Shown piece by piece: positions 16,463 through 27,209 of a stretch of 45,163 bases of DNA. Under the pieces are notes generated by a model. It saw only the letters and a program-made list of their open reading frames with translations, was not told where the DNA came from and searched no databases. The DNA comes from Lachnospiraceae bacterium. Lineage in GTDB: Bacteria; Bacillota; Clostridia; Lachnospirales; Lachnospiraceae. Position 1 is the stretch's first letter; every line of letters starts with the position of its first letter. The DNA lies in contig JAFZNO010000062.1 in NCBI GenBank assembly GCA_017552985.1, forward strand, positions 1 to 45,163, given 5' to 3'. Both the position numbers and the translations under genes were made by a program.

Positions 16463-18187
16463 CTATGCCTTCTTCTTGTTCTTTCCCATCAAGGTCTGGA
16501 TGCCTTCGATCACGAGGATGATGGCAAGGACGATGAGGAGGATGCCAAGTACGATCTGTGCGTAAGGACCCCAGTCTGCGCCACCCGCCTGAATGGCAGT
16601 AATCTGATTCTTAACGGTCAGAAGTAAGGAACAGATGGTAACAACCATCATGAACGCCATGGGGAACAGGAACATCTTGTTGTTCTTTCCAATGTTGCCA
16701 AGCCAGGTTGCCACTGCCAGGAGACCAAGTCCTGCAAGGAGCTGGTTTGCTGCACCAAAGAGGCCCCAGATCTTGTTCCATCCGGTTAAGCCAAGAAGGA
16801 TGCCAAGAACTACGGTTAAAACAGTTGCAAAATAAGGATTTACCAAAATCTTCTTGTAGCCAGACTTGATGTCCTTCGGGGTCTGTCCAGGCTCCAGCCA
16901 GAACTCCTGGAACATAAATCTTGCAAGACGAGTTGCAGTATCCAGGGAAGTCAGACAGAATGCGGAGTATGCTAGAACGAGCAGGGTATAAAGGATATTT
17001 TCTGCACCTGCAAGTCCGGGAATCGTGGCAACCATCTTAGAAATACCGCCTGCGAAAATGCCTGTAGGTCCGGACAGCTGAGCACTGTCAGGATTTGCTG
17101 CATTCCACTGCTTTGCATATGCGATTGCACACAGAGTTAAGATTGCAAGTACGCACTCCAGAAGCATGCCACCGTATGCGATGGGCTTTGCGTCCTTTTC
17201 CTTGTCCAGCTGCTTGGAGGTGGTACCAGAGGAAACCAGGGAGTGGAATCCGGAGATGGCACCGCAGGCAACGGTGGTGAACAGGATCGGGAACAATAAC
17301 TGTCCATTTACAGAGAAACCGGCAAATGCGGGGAAGGATGCAGAATCAATGTTTGGATGAGCGCCAATAACGCCAAAAGCAGCAATGATCAGCATCGCAT
17401 ACAGAAGGAAAGAACTTAAGTAATCACGAGGCTGAAGCAGAATCCAAACGGGAGTTACGGATGCAATGGCAATATAAATACCAACAATAATCATCCAAGT
17501 GTTCGTGGTCAGGTAAATGGGATGGAAATTCATGCCAATTACGAGACAGAGCACGATCGCAACAACGCCCACGATCGTAGAGATCAGCATGGGTGCGTTC
17601 CGACGATATACCGCAAAACCGAAGATGATGGCAATCACGATAAAGAGCAGGGATACCATTGCAACGGATGCGTTTGCGGAGCTGGCTGCCTTATCGATAA
17701 CGCCATCCTTTACGGATGCTCCGAAGGTGCCTGCCACGATGGATGCAAATGCTGCTACTACAAGGATCAAGGTCAGGTACGAGAAAATAATGAAAAGTCT
17801 CTTTGCGCGACGGCTCATGTTTGCGGAGATAATTTCTCCGATAGACTGTCCCTTATGCCGGATGGAAGCAAAAAGGGCGCCAAAGTCGTGTACGCCGCCA
17901 AAGAAGATGCCGCCGACCAACACCCAGAGGGTTACGGGCAACCAACCGAACATGGCTGCGCTGATCGGTCCAGTGATGGGGCCTGCGCCTGCGATGGATG
18001 AAAAATGATGACCCATCAAAACGGGAGCCTTAGCGGGAACGTAATCTACGCCGTCTTCCAGCGTATGTGCGGGAGTCTCTTCCTTATTCTCCCCTACGCC
18101 CCACTGCTTGCAAAGCCATCCACCGTAGAGGACATAACCGGTTAGGAGAACGGCGATGCAAATGATGAGCAGTACTAATGTGTTCAT
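16463..18187 (-). CDS. cstA: CstA-family transporter (pyruvate/peptide uptake)
   Basis: A 574-residue polytopic membrane protein with about 16 hydrophobic segments. The N-terminal signature VDYVPAKAPVLMGHHFSSIAG and the following GPITGPISAAMFGWLPVTLW and GGVHDFGALFASIRHKG blocks are diagnostic of the carbon starvation protein CstA family, whose characterised members import pyruvate and possibly peptides. A GGAG ribosome binding site lies about 11 nt before the ATG. It follows, by 7 nt, a Cys-containing uncharacterised protein, so the two form an operon. The E. coli partner YbdD is absent. The end lies 50 nt from a bidirectional terminator. Confidence 0.93.
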   Translation of the reverse strand: MNTLVLLIICIAVLLTGYVLYGGWLCKQWGVGENKEETPAHTLEDGVDYVPAKAPVLMGHHFSSIAGAGPITGPISAAMFGWLPVTLWVLVGGIFFGGVHDFGALFASIRHKGQSIGEIISANMSRRAKRLFIIFSYLTLILVVAAFASIVAGTFGASVKDGVIDKAASSANASVAMVSLLFIVIAIIFGFAVYRRNAPMLISTIVGVVAIVLCLVIGMNFHPIYLTTNTWMIIVGIYIAIASVTPVWILLQPRDYLSSFLLYAMLIIAAFGVIGAHPNIDSASFPAFAGFSVNGQLLFPILFTTVACGAISGFHSLVSSGTTSKQLDKEKDAKPIAYGGMLLECVLAILTLCAIAYAKQWNAANPDSAQLSGPTGIFAGGISKMVATIPGLAGAENILYTLLVLAYSAFCLTSLDTATRLARFMFQEFWLEPGQTPKDIKSGYKKILVNPYFATVLTVVLGILLGLTGWNKIWGLFGAANQLLAGLGLLAVATWLGNIGKNNKMFLFPMAFMMVVTICSLLLTVKNQITAIQAGGADWGPYAQIVLGILLIVLAIILVIEGIQTLMGKNKKKA

Positions 18188-18194
18188 TCAAAAA

Positions 18195-18731
18195 TCATCT
18201 CCTTTTCTTATTAGAATTGAACAACACCTTTTTCATTACTTTTTCCACGCTTCTACCGCCTGCATTTGAAGACATTTGATTATTTTGAACCTCTAACACG
18301 GCCGTATGAAGATCCATCCATCCGTGGAAAGAGAAACGAAAACTTTTGAATTTGCGGCATTTTTTCAATGCCTTTCTTGCGTCCTCATCGCAAGAATTAC
18401 AAACAAACATTGGCGTAATATAGGTATACATGTGACCCGGACCGACGTGGGCCATTTTCATGCCTTCTTCCCAGGCATGCTCCCTACACTTTTCGAACAG
18501 TTCCAGCGTTAGCACGTCTGTCTGGAACAGAAATAAGAATTCCTCGGAATTTTCCGACCAGAGCTCAGCCTTCTGGGACAGGACGTATTTTTGGGATTTT
18601 TCATAATATTCGCAGATGGCGCAAAGCGGCAAGCCTTCCGGCCTTTCGCCCGCTTCCAATTGCTTTACGTTATAATATGCCTGAAAACTGGATAATAATC
18701 TCTCCGTCGCACTTTCAATCGTGTATTCCAT
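18195..18731 (-). CDS. Uncharacterised cysteine-containing protein encoded with CstA
   Basis: A 178-residue soluble protein that I do not recognise. It has two CxxC pairs, C37/C40 (LCAICEYY) and C111/C114 (VCNSCDED), plus C82 and C125, suggesting a zinc site or redox-active fold. A helical N-terminus, an aromatic and acidic middle, and a basic Lys/Arg-rich C-terminus are visible; there is no signal peptide or membrane segment. Its stop is 7 nt before cstA, so it probably helps regulate, assemble or work with the transporter. The ribosome binding site is weak. An AT-rich 219-nt gap upstream holds no other gene on this strand. Confidence 0.7.
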   Translation of the reverse strand: MEYTIESATERLLSSFQAYYNVKQLEAGERPEGLPLCAICEYYEKSQKYVLSQKAELWSENSEEFLFLFQTDVLTLELFEKCREHAWEEGMKMAHVGPGHMYTYITPMFVCNSCDEDARKALKKCRKFKSFRFSFHGWMDLHTAVLEVQNNQMSSNAGGRSVEKVMKKVLFNSNKKRR

Positions 18732-18887
18732 GGATTTTTCTCACAAATTCTATCTATTCCCCGTCCCTTGTTCCTGACGCGACTGCTTATTCCTAAAAAT
18801 ACCGTAAATTAATTATAAAATCATATTTAATATACTCTTTACGTCTTAATAATTCAATATAAAAACCCAAAAAGTCTGAAAAAAATA

Positions 18888-18916
18888 TTGAGAATCAAGA
18901 CAAAAAAAGCTATAAT
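18888..18916 (+). promoter_or_regulatory. Sigma-A promoter of the small membrane protein gene
   Basis: TTGAGA (18888-18893), 17-nt spacer, TATAAT (18911-18916), 34 nt before the ATG at 18951. Confidence 0.8.
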
Positions 18917-18950
18917 AAAAAAAATCATTGAAATGCGAAGAAGGTGTCTT

Positions 18951-19193
18951 ATGGAACAAAATCAGGAAACAAAAGAAACGACTTCACCATCCCAAAAAAA
19001 GAAAAAAAATGGTCCCGGTCATTTGAAGGAACGGAACCATTTTGACGCGAAAGACATGATCCTTCTCGTGGTCATGCTGATCGTAATTTACAGTATTATG
19101 ACTTGGGTGAAGTTTTTGGCGGAGGAAAAAACAAATGCCGAAAACGCCAGTCAGGAAACCGTAGTGGAGTCAATCCAAAATGGCGTGGAATAA
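18951..19193 (+). CDS. Small single-pass membrane protein of unknown function
   Basis: An 80-residue protein. A hydrophilic, Lys-rich N-terminus (SQKKKKNGPGHLKERNHFDA) precedes one transmembrane helix (DMILLVVMLIVIYSIMTWV, about 35-54) and a short acidic C-terminal tail. The positive-inside rule puts the N-terminus in the cytoplasm. The start at 18951 is chosen over the in-frame ATG at 18933 because AGAAGG lies 6-7 nt upstream, and because the promoter gives a leader of normal length. It is monocistronic, between a strong promoter and a symmetrical terminator. No family is recognised. Confidence 0.75.
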   Translation: MEQNQETKETTSPSQKKKKNGPGHLKERNHFDAKDMILLVVMLIVIYSIMTWVKFLAEEKTNAENASQETVVESIQNGVE

Positions 19194-19221
19194 AAAATGG
19201 GAGCCTTAGCTCCCATTTTTG
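19192..19221. terminator. Bidirectional terminator
   Basis: Perfect stem ATGGGAGC (19197-19204)/GCTCCCAT (19209-19216) flanked by A and T runs, between two convergent genes. Confidence 0.9.
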
Positions 19222-20025
19222 TTATTCTTCAGATTCAAAAACCTTCGGTGCGGCGTATTCTTCGTCCGTGATGACGGGCTTGATGGTTTCTCCGTCCACA
19301 ATGACGGAAATGGACAGGGCAGGTCCCGTCACCAAGCCGGTATTTCCCAAGGCAGCGATCACGTCGCCTCTTTTCACTTCGTCACCCGGCTTCACCGTAT
19401 ATTCACTCAAATGCCAGTATCTGACCTTCGCGCCATTTTCCGCTGCCAAGACCACGTAATAACCATACGGGATCTCATAATCACACTCTTCGATAACGCC
19501 GTCAGAAACGGCAAGGATCTCATCCCCCTTTGTGCCTGCAAAACAGGCAACGTATAATTTTTGCCCCTTGACGGTAGATTCGCAGAAGGTCTCATAATAG
19601 ACGTCCTTTACGGGACAGATCCACGTATCATATGCCATTCTCACCAGCGGCAAGGTCTCCCGTTCTCCGTCCTTAAACTCCTTTGTGATTTCTTCGGTCT
19701 GCGTTTCTTCCTTCGGGGCCACGAATTGCTCCAGCTCCGTCCTCACTGCCGCCGTGGACTGCACTTCAGCTTCACTGGTTCCACGTCGTCCAATGATGCC
19801 AAGCTTCGCCAGGATTCCTGCCGCCGCGATGAACAGGCATAAAACGCACAATGAGCCAAAGGCAAGTCTCTTTTGCTTAAAAATACAAATCCGCGTGGAG
19901 TTCTCCACTGTTTCCTCCGTCAGTTGATTTAGAGTCTGTTTTACTTTTTCTTCATAGGAATGTGGCAGCGACAGCTTTTCATTCCTTGCTTTCTCATAAA
20001 TGACGTCATCAAAAGCGTCTTTCAT
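19222..20025 (-). CDS. Likely anti-sigma factor with extracellular degenerate M23/LytM domain
   Basis: A 267-residue single-pass protein. The cytoplasmic N-terminus (1-53, with LPHSYEEKVKQTLNQL) looks like the helical segment of Firmicutes anti-sigma factors. A transmembrane helix spans about 54-74, followed by a Thr/Glu-rich linker and an M23 peptidase-like domain (about 155-248) with the family frame GDEILAVSDGVI, YGYYVVLAAENGAKVRYWHLSEY and GDVIAALGNTGLVTGP. Zinc ligands appear lost: the HxxxD segment is missing and the HLH motif reads ALS (237-239); only H205 remains. It is therefore probably non-hydrolytic and may bind peptidoglycan. It follows the ECF sigma gene by 23 nt, with a GGAG ribosome binding site. 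Confidence 0.78.
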   Translation of the reverse strand: MKDAFDDVIYEKARNEKLSLPHSYEEKVKQTLNQLTEETVENSTRICIFKQKRLAFGSLCVLCLFIAAAGILAKLGIIGRRGTSEAEVQSTAAVRTELEQFVAPKEETQTEEITKEFKDGERETLPLVRMAYDTWICPVKDVYYETFCESTVKGQKLYVACFAGTKGDEILAVSDGVIEECDYEIPYGYYVVLAAENGAKVRYWHLSEYTVKPGDEVKRGDVIAALGNTGLVTGPALSISVIVDGETIKPVITDEEYAAPKVFESEE

Positions 20026-20048
20026 AATTCTTCTCCTTTTTCACGGAA

Positions 20049-20570
20049 TCATAATTCCAAATGGTTTCTCAATGCTTCCCTTCCCCTGGAAAGCCTTGAT
20101 TTTACGGTTCCCTGCGTAAGATGCAGTATCTTGCTGATCTCCTTTACGGAAAAGCCAAAATAATAATATAAAACGATAATCTTGGAATGCTTTTCCTTTA
20201 GATTCATCACGGCGTTCCAAAGCTCCGACTCCGATCCATCATACGCGTTTACGGTTTCTCCCACGTCTTCCAGGGAATCCATAAGCTCCACCCTTTTCTT
20301 CTTCCGCAGAAAAGTCTTTGCGTTATTCGCTATGATCGTCATGATCCAAAACTTAAACTTTGTCGGATCCTTCAAGGTACTAAGGCGCTCCCAAGCCGTC
20401 AGAATGGCATCTCCCACCACGTCCTCCGCATCATGTTCATTTTTCAAAATGCTGAGGGCCAATCGATACATTTGAGACTGATATTCTATTATTAGTCGTT
20501 CGAATTCGTCCTTTCTCATTTTGATTAATTCGCCATATCCTTTCTCCTTTGCCATGTTTATTTGAAACAT
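20049..20570 (-). CDS. ECF-type RNA polymerase sigma factor
   Basis: Up to 173 residues. Region 2 (MYRLALSILKNEHDAEDVVGDAILTAWERL, then FKFWIMTIIANNAKTFLRK) and region 4 (LKEKHSKIIVLYYYFGFSVKEISKILHLTQGTVKSRLSRGREAL, written here in part) are those of an ECF sigma-70 factor. The start is uncertain: the first ATG (20570) has a weak AGGTG just upstream; the ATG at 20519 gives the family-typical N-terminus MRKDEFERLI but its GGAGAAAGGA site is ~17 nt away. If the ECF-like promoter upstream is real, 20570 would have almost no leader, favouring an inner start. It is cotranscribed with a membrane protein that probably sequesters it until an envelope signal is sensed. Confidence 0.9.
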   Translation of the reverse strand: MFQINMAKEKGYGELIKMRKDEFERLIIEYQSQMYRLALSILKNEHDAEDVVGDAILTAWERLSTLKDPTKFKFWIMTIIANNAKTFLRKKKRVELMDSLEDVGETVNAYDGSESELWNAVMNLKEKHSKIIVLYYYFGFSVKEISKILHLTQGTVKSRLSRGREALRNHLEL

Positions 20571-20580
20571 GTTTCACCTA

Positions 20581-20610
20581 TTAGACTTCCGGCCTTCGCA
20601 AATGGTTCCA
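20581..20610 (-). promoter_or_regulatory. Possible ECF-type autoregulatory promoter
   Basis: Minus strand has TGGAACC (20610-20604) 17 nt before GTCTAA (20586-20581), resembling the AAC-containing -35 and GTC-containing -10 of ECF promoters. A perfect 14-bp palindrome TGAAACATGTTTCA (20563-20576) lies just downstream. Confidence 0.45.
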
Positions 20611-20616
20611 TTTGAA

Positions 20617-20645
20617 ATAAAAAACCCCGGCAAAAATTGCCGAGG
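20617..20645 (-). terminator. Rho-independent terminator of the antiporter gene
   Basis: Minus-strand stem CCTCGGCAA/TTGCCGGGG (20645-20637 with 20633-20625) followed by six T, 12 nt after the stop codon. Confidence 0.85.
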
Positions 20646-20657
20646 TCTTTAACCAAG

Positions 20658-21833
20658 TTACTCGCTCTCTTCCTTCGCGTAGAGGAGCTTTAGAATGATC
20701 GGCGTGGATATGCTCGAGCATATGATCAGAAGGATCACGGCAGTAAAGTATACCGGAGTGAGAAGTCCTACGGACAAGCCCTTCTGTGATACGATCAGGG
20801 CAACCTCACCGCGCGTCATCATGCCGACGCCAATTTTCAAGCTGTCTTTGAAGTTAAACCGGCAAAGCTTTGCCATCAGGCCGCAGCCAATGATCTTGGT
20901 GATCAGAGCTACAAGCACAAATCCGATGGAGAAAATGACAATGCCCGCGTCAATGTTGTCGATACTGGTCTTCAGGCCGATGCTGGCGAAGAAAACGGGT
21001 CCGAACAGCATGTAGGAATTGATGTCAATCTTTTCGTCAATGTACTGGGAATCCTGGATGGAGCAAAGGATAATGCCCGCAACGTAAGCGCCGGTAATGT
21101 CCGCGATGCCAAACCATTTTTCCGCGCCGTAAGCAAAGGCAAAGCACAGTGCCAGACCAAGGATCGGGATTCTTCTGGTGTGGGGGTAGCGCTGATCTAG
21201 TTTCTGGAAGACTAGGTACAGGATAAATCCAACGCCAACGGCAGCCAGGAAGAACAAAAGCGTGGAGACTACGACGCCCATGGGATCCGTGTCCGGATTC
21301 TTGAAACCGATGACGAAGGTCAGAACGATAATGCCGATGACGTCATCGATAATGGCGGCGCTTAGGATCGTCGTTCCGACCTTACCCTTTAGCTTTCCTA
21401 GCTCTTTTAGGGCCTGCACCGTGATGCTGACGCTCGTTGCGGTCATGATCACGCCCACAAATACGGCCTTGTAGAATTCCTCGGAACCCCAAGGCGCCAT
21501 GTCATATAGGCAAAAGTACAGCAAGGTTCCGCCCACCAGGGGAACAAACACGCCCGCGCAGGCAATAAGGAAAGCAATCGGACCCGTCTTCATCAGATCC
21601 TTTAGGTTCGTCTCCAAGCCTGCGGAGAACATGAGAAGCACCACGCCGATCTCCGCCATGTGGGACAGGAACTCCGTCTGCTCCACCAATCCCAAGATAC
21701 TGGGACCGATGAGAAGTCCCGCTATGATCTCTCCGACCACCTGCGGAGCCTTCAGTTTTCTGGCCACGATTCCAAAGAACTTTGCAAATATGACAATGAT
21801 CGCTAGATCACGAAAAATCAAAAATGATTCCAT
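20658..21833 (-). CDS. Cation:proton antiporter, CPA2 (Kef/NapA-like) family
   Basis: A 391-residue membrane protein with about 12 hydrophobic segments and no C-terminal TrkA-N/RCK domain. Recognisable CPA2 blocks include KAPQVVGEIIAGLLIGPSILG, the discontinuous-helix region with TATSVSITVQALKELG and the ion-binding Asp pair in AAIIDDVIGIIVL (about 160-175), and MTRGEVALIVSQKG near the end. It probably exchanges Na+ or K+ for protons across the membrane. The start has GAGGTG about 10 nt upstream. It is monocistronic with its own terminator. Its leader is unusually rich in AATAAG/AATAAA repeats. Confidence 0.92.
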   Translation of the reverse strand: MESFLIFRDLAIIVIFAKFFGIVARKLKAPQVVGEIIAGLLIGPSILGLVEQTEFLSHMAEIGVVLLMFSAGLETNLKDLMKTGPIAFLIACAGVFVPLVGGTLLYFCLYDMAPWGSEEFYKAVFVGVIMTATSVSITVQALKELGKLKGKVGTTILSAAIIDDVIGIIVLTFVIGFKNPDTDPMGVVVSTLLFFLAAVGVGFILYLVFQKLDQRYPHTRRIPILGLALCFAFAYGAEKWFGIADITGAYVAGIILCSIQDSQYIDEKIDINSYMLFGPVFFASIGLKTSIDNIDAGIVIFSIGFVLVALITKIIGCGLMAKLCRFNFKDSLKIGVGMMTRGEVALIVSQKGLSVGLLTPVYFTAVILLIICSSISTPIILKLLYAKEESE

Positions 21834-22206
21834 TTTCTTTACACCTCTTTATTCTCTTATTCTCAGCATATATTTATTCTCTGCCTTTATTTACGTTTTC
21901 TTATTCTAAGTTTCTATTTATGTTTTTTCTTATTCTCAGCATATTCATTATACACGTTTCGAAAATGAAATCAAGAACAGTTTTTCTTTTCATAATTTTA
22001 TCTCCCCGTTTTCGATCCCCACCTTGTCAAAAGGCAACTAGCACTGGCATACAGTTTGTTTAGGCTGTTTCAAGGGAAATTTTCGCATTAGAAGATCTCG
22101 GTTTGTCGAGCTAAAGTGGACCATGGGGACGGGGTTAGCAGGCCATTTTTTGACCCATTAACCCCGTCCCTGCGGGCCACCAAGATAAGCAATAGCTTCC
22201 AGTTTG
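21834..22206. other. Gene-free region upstream of the antiporter and downstream of gyrA
   Basis: 21834-21950 is pyrimidine-rich on the plus strand, i.e. purine-rich in the antiporter leader, with recurring GAATAAGA units; the segment TCTTATTCTCAGCATAT occurs twice. 21950-22115 shows no gene. A hairpin lies at 22116-22180. Short frames here lack ribosome binding sites. Confidence 0.6.
22116..22180. repeat. GC-rich hairpin downstream of gyrA
   Basis: Perfect 12-bp arms GGGACGGGGTTA (22126-22137) and TAACCCCGTCCC (22159-22170), extended by GTGG (22116-22119)/CCAC (22177-22180). No T-run directly follows, so it is not a canonical terminator. Confidence 0.7.
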
Positions 22207-22262
22207 TAAAATTAAATACAAATGAAGATGAGGGTACGTGATAAACATACCCTCATCTTCAT
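22207..22262 (-). terminator. Probable gyrA terminator
   Basis: Perfect 15-bp inverted repeat (22222-22236 and 22248-22262, ATGAAGATGAGGGTA and its complement) with an 11-nt loop. On the minus strand it is followed by TTTGTATTTAATTTT. It lies 42 nt after the gyrA stop. Confidence 0.75.
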
Positions 22263-22304
22263 ACTTATGATCTTGTGCTTAGTGACCTTAGTGTCGGCAG
22301 GAGA

Positions 22305-24917
22305 TTACTCGTCCTCTTCTTCCTTCGGGAGGTTGATTTCCTTGTCGGGATCATCCTCGAAGTCTTCCATCGCCATCATTTCGGATTCTGCGTATTCCGC
22401 ATCAACGCTGGCTTCCGCATCCTCAATGTTGTCGAATTCCTGATTTCCGTCGGAAATCTTTTCGCGAACCTTCGCGATCTGGGCGATGGTCACGCCGTCC
22501 TTCAAGTTCATCATCTTCACGCCGGAGGTGATTCTTCCGAGCTTGGAGATGTCCTGCATGCGCAACTGAATGATGATGCCTTCGGTGGTGATCATCATGA
22601 TCTCATTGTCATCATTCACGGCCTTTACGCCTACGACAAAGCCCGTCTTGTCCGTAATTTTATAGCACTTCACGCCCTTACCGCCGCGCTTTTGCACGTT
22701 GAATTCCTTCAGGTAGGTGCGCTTTCCAAGACCATTCTCGGAAACGATAAGAAGCGAATCACCCTGACTCTGGAGCTGCATGCCGATGATCTCATCCTGA
22801 TCCTCTAAGTTCATGCCTATCACGCCCATGGAGGTTCTTCCGGTAGGACGTACGTCAGTCTCCTTAAAGCGGATGCACTGTCCAAATCTCGTAACGAGGA
22901 AGATCTCGTCATCGTTCTTGGTGGTCTTTACTTCGATCAGCTCATCGTCATCGCGGAGATTGATCGCTGCGAGGCCATTCTTTCTCACGTTCTCATATTC
23001 CACAAGGGAAGTCTTCTTTACGATACCCTTCTTGGTCACCATGAAGAGGTTCTTTTCGTCCTCGTATTCCTTGATCGGGATCATGGCGGTGATCTTCTCT
23101 CCGGGATTTAACTGGAGAAGGTTGACGATCGCCGTTCCGCGGGCAGTTCTTCCTGCCTCAGGGATCTCGTATGCCTTCAGGCGGTATACGCGGCCCATGT
23201 TGGTAAAGAAGTTCAGGTAATGATGATTTGTGGTCATCAGCAGGTCTTCGATGTAGTCATCCTCGATGGTCTGCATGCCCTTGATGCCCTTGCCGCCGCG
23301 GTTCTGGGCCTTGAAATTATCCACCGTCATGCGCTTGACGTAACCAAGTTTCGTCATGGCGATGATCGTATTTTCATGAGGGATCATGTCCTCGATGGAA
23401 ATGTCAAACTCGTCAAAGCCGATCTTACTTCTTCTGTCATCGCCGTACTTGATGGCGATGATCTGGATCTCTTCCTTGATCACGCCAAGGAGGAGTTTTT
23501 CATCAGCAAGGATGGCCTTTAATTCTGCGATCTTTGCAACCAATTCCTTATGCTCGTCCTCAAGCTTAGCCCTTTCCAAACCTGTCAGGGCACGCAGTCT
23601 CATGTCAACGATGGCCTGCGCCTGCACGTCGGAGAGCTCAAAACGCTGGATCAAACGATCCTTTGCTTCCTGGGTATTCTGGCTGCTGCGGATGATGGAG
23701 ATCACTTCGTCAATGAAATCCAGTGCCTTCAAGAGGCCTTGTAAAATGTGGTCGCGCTCCTCCGCCTTGTTCAGATCGTACTTGGTGCGGCGGGTAACCA
23801 CGTCCTCCTGGTGCCCAATGTAGTAATTCAGCATGTCGAGGAGGCTCATGACCTTGGGCTCGTTGTTAACAAGGGCCAGCATGATCACGCCAAAGGTATC
23901 CTGCAGCTGCGTGTGCTTATAAAGCTGGTTCAACACCACGTTCGGATTTGCGTCACGGCGAAGCTCGATCACGACTCTTACGCCCTCGCGGTTTGACTCG
24001 TCGCGGATGTCCGTGATGCCGTCGATCTTTTTCAGCTTAACCAGCTCAGCGATCTTAATGATCAGATTCGCCTTATTCACCATATAGGGAAGCTCCGTGG
24101 CGATGATCTGATTCTTTCCGTTGGGAAGGGTTTCAATGTTGGTCACGGCGCGAACGCGGATCTTGCCGCGGCCCGTGCGGTATGCTTCTTCACAGCCTCT
24201 GGTTCCGAGGATCAAACCGCCCGTAGGGAAATCAGGCGCTTTTATGATCTCCAGAATTTCGTCGATGGAGGTCTCACGGTTTTCCTGAACCCTGTTGTCG
24301 ATGATCTTTACAACGGCCTGCACCACTTCGCGAAGATTGTGGGGAGGAATGTTGGTAGCCATGCCGACGGCAATACCAGTGGTACCGTTTACCAAGAGAT
24401 TAGGATATCGGCTGGGCAAAACAACGGGTTCTTTCTCCGTGTCGTCAAAGTTCGGCACAAAGTCTACGGTATCCTTTCCAATGTCGGCAAGGAGCTCCAT
24501 GCTGATCTTGGAAAGTCTTGCTTCCGTGTAACGCATGGCAGCCGCGCCGTCACCGTCCATGGAACCAAAGTTTCCGTGACCGTCCACGAGAGGATATCTG
24601 GTATTCCAGTCCTGCGCCATGTTAACCAAGGCGCCATAGATGGAACTGTCGCCGTGAGGATGGTATTTACCCATGGTGTCACCGACAATACGCGCACTCT
24701 TACGATGCGGCTTGTCCGGTCCGTTATTCAGCTCGATCATGGAGTAGAGCACGCGCCTCTGTACGGGCTTTAAGCCGTCTCGCACGTCAGGAAGCGCGCG
24801 GGCCGCGATAACGCTCATGGCATAATCGATGTAAAATGTCTCCATTCTCTCTTTCAGATCGACCTCATGGATCTTATCGATCTCATTTGGCTTCTGATCA
24901 AAAACGTCGTCGTTCAT
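22305..24917 (-). CDS. gyrA: DNA gyrase subunit A
   Basis: An 870-residue GyrA from the ATG at 24917 (AGAGGAATC before it; the upstream reading to 24944 starts at a weaker codon without a site). It contains the breakage-reunion domain with catalytic Y130 in [14 protein letters not shown] and the C-terminal beta-pinwheel with GyrA-box-like QKRGGKG and an earlier QNRGGKG. The C-terminus is acidic ([19 protein letters not shown]). In the quinolone-determining region [12 protein letters not shown], position 91 (E. coli 83) is Ser and position 95 (E. coli 87) is Gly rather than the common Asp/Glu. With GyrB it introduces negative supercoils. It is 72 nt after gyrB. Confidence 0.98.
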   Translation of the reverse strand: MNDDVFDQKPNEIDKIHEVDLKERMETFYIDYAMSVIAARALPDVRDGLKPVQRRVLYSMIELNNGPDKPHRKSARIVGDTMGKYHPHGDSSIYGALVNMAQDWNTRYPLVDGHGNFGSMDGDGAAAMRYTEARLSKISMELLADIGKDTVDFVPNFDDTEKEPVVLPSRYPNLLVNGTTGIAVGMATNIPPHNLREVVQAVVKIIDNRVQENRETSIDEILEIIKAPDFPTGGLILGTRGCEEAYRTGRGKIRVRAVTNIETLPNGKNQIIATELPYMVNKANLIIKIAELVKLKKIDGITDIRDESNREGVRVVIELRRDANPNVVLNQLYKHTQLQDTFGVIMLALVNNEPKVMSLLDMLNYYIGHQEDVVTRRTKYDLNKAEERDHILQGLLKALDFIDEVISIIRSSQNTQEAKDRLIQRFELSDVQAQAIVDMRLRALTGLERAKLEDEHKELVAKIAELKAILADEKLLLGVIKEEIQIIAIKYGDDRRSKIGFDEFDISIEDMIPHENTIIAMTKLGYVKRMTVDNFKAQNRGGKGIKGMQTIEDDYIEDLLMTTNHHYLNFFTNMGRVYRLKAYEIPEAGRTARGTAIVNLLQLNPGEKITAMIPIKEYEDEKNLFMVTKKGIVKKTSLVEYENVRKNGLAAINLRDDDELIEVKTTKNDDEIFLVTRFGQCIRFKETDVRPTGRTSMGVIGMNLEDQDEIIGMQLQSQGDSLLIVSENGLGKRTYLKEFNVQKRGGKGVKCYKITDKTGFVVGVKAVNDDNEIMMITTEGIIIQLRMQDISKLGRITSGVKMMNLKDGVTIAQIAKVREKISDGNQEFDNIEDAEASVDAEYAESEMMAMEDFEDDPDKEINLPKEEEDE

Positions 24918-24989
24918 GATTCCTCTTTCTGTCCGGGTGGACATTTATATTTCCGATACTCTTCAAAACTTGAATGTCATAAGAGAAGA

Positions 24990-27209
<2,220 letters not shown>

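Noticed and set aside
20563-20576. parS-like palindrome
   Set aside because: TGAAACATGTTTCA differs from the parS consensus TGTTTCACGTGAAACA in order and centre.
21824-22063. 79-codon frame upstream of the antiporter
   Set aside because: Low-complexity Phe/Leu/Ser-rich translation of a repeat leader, with no ribosome binding site.
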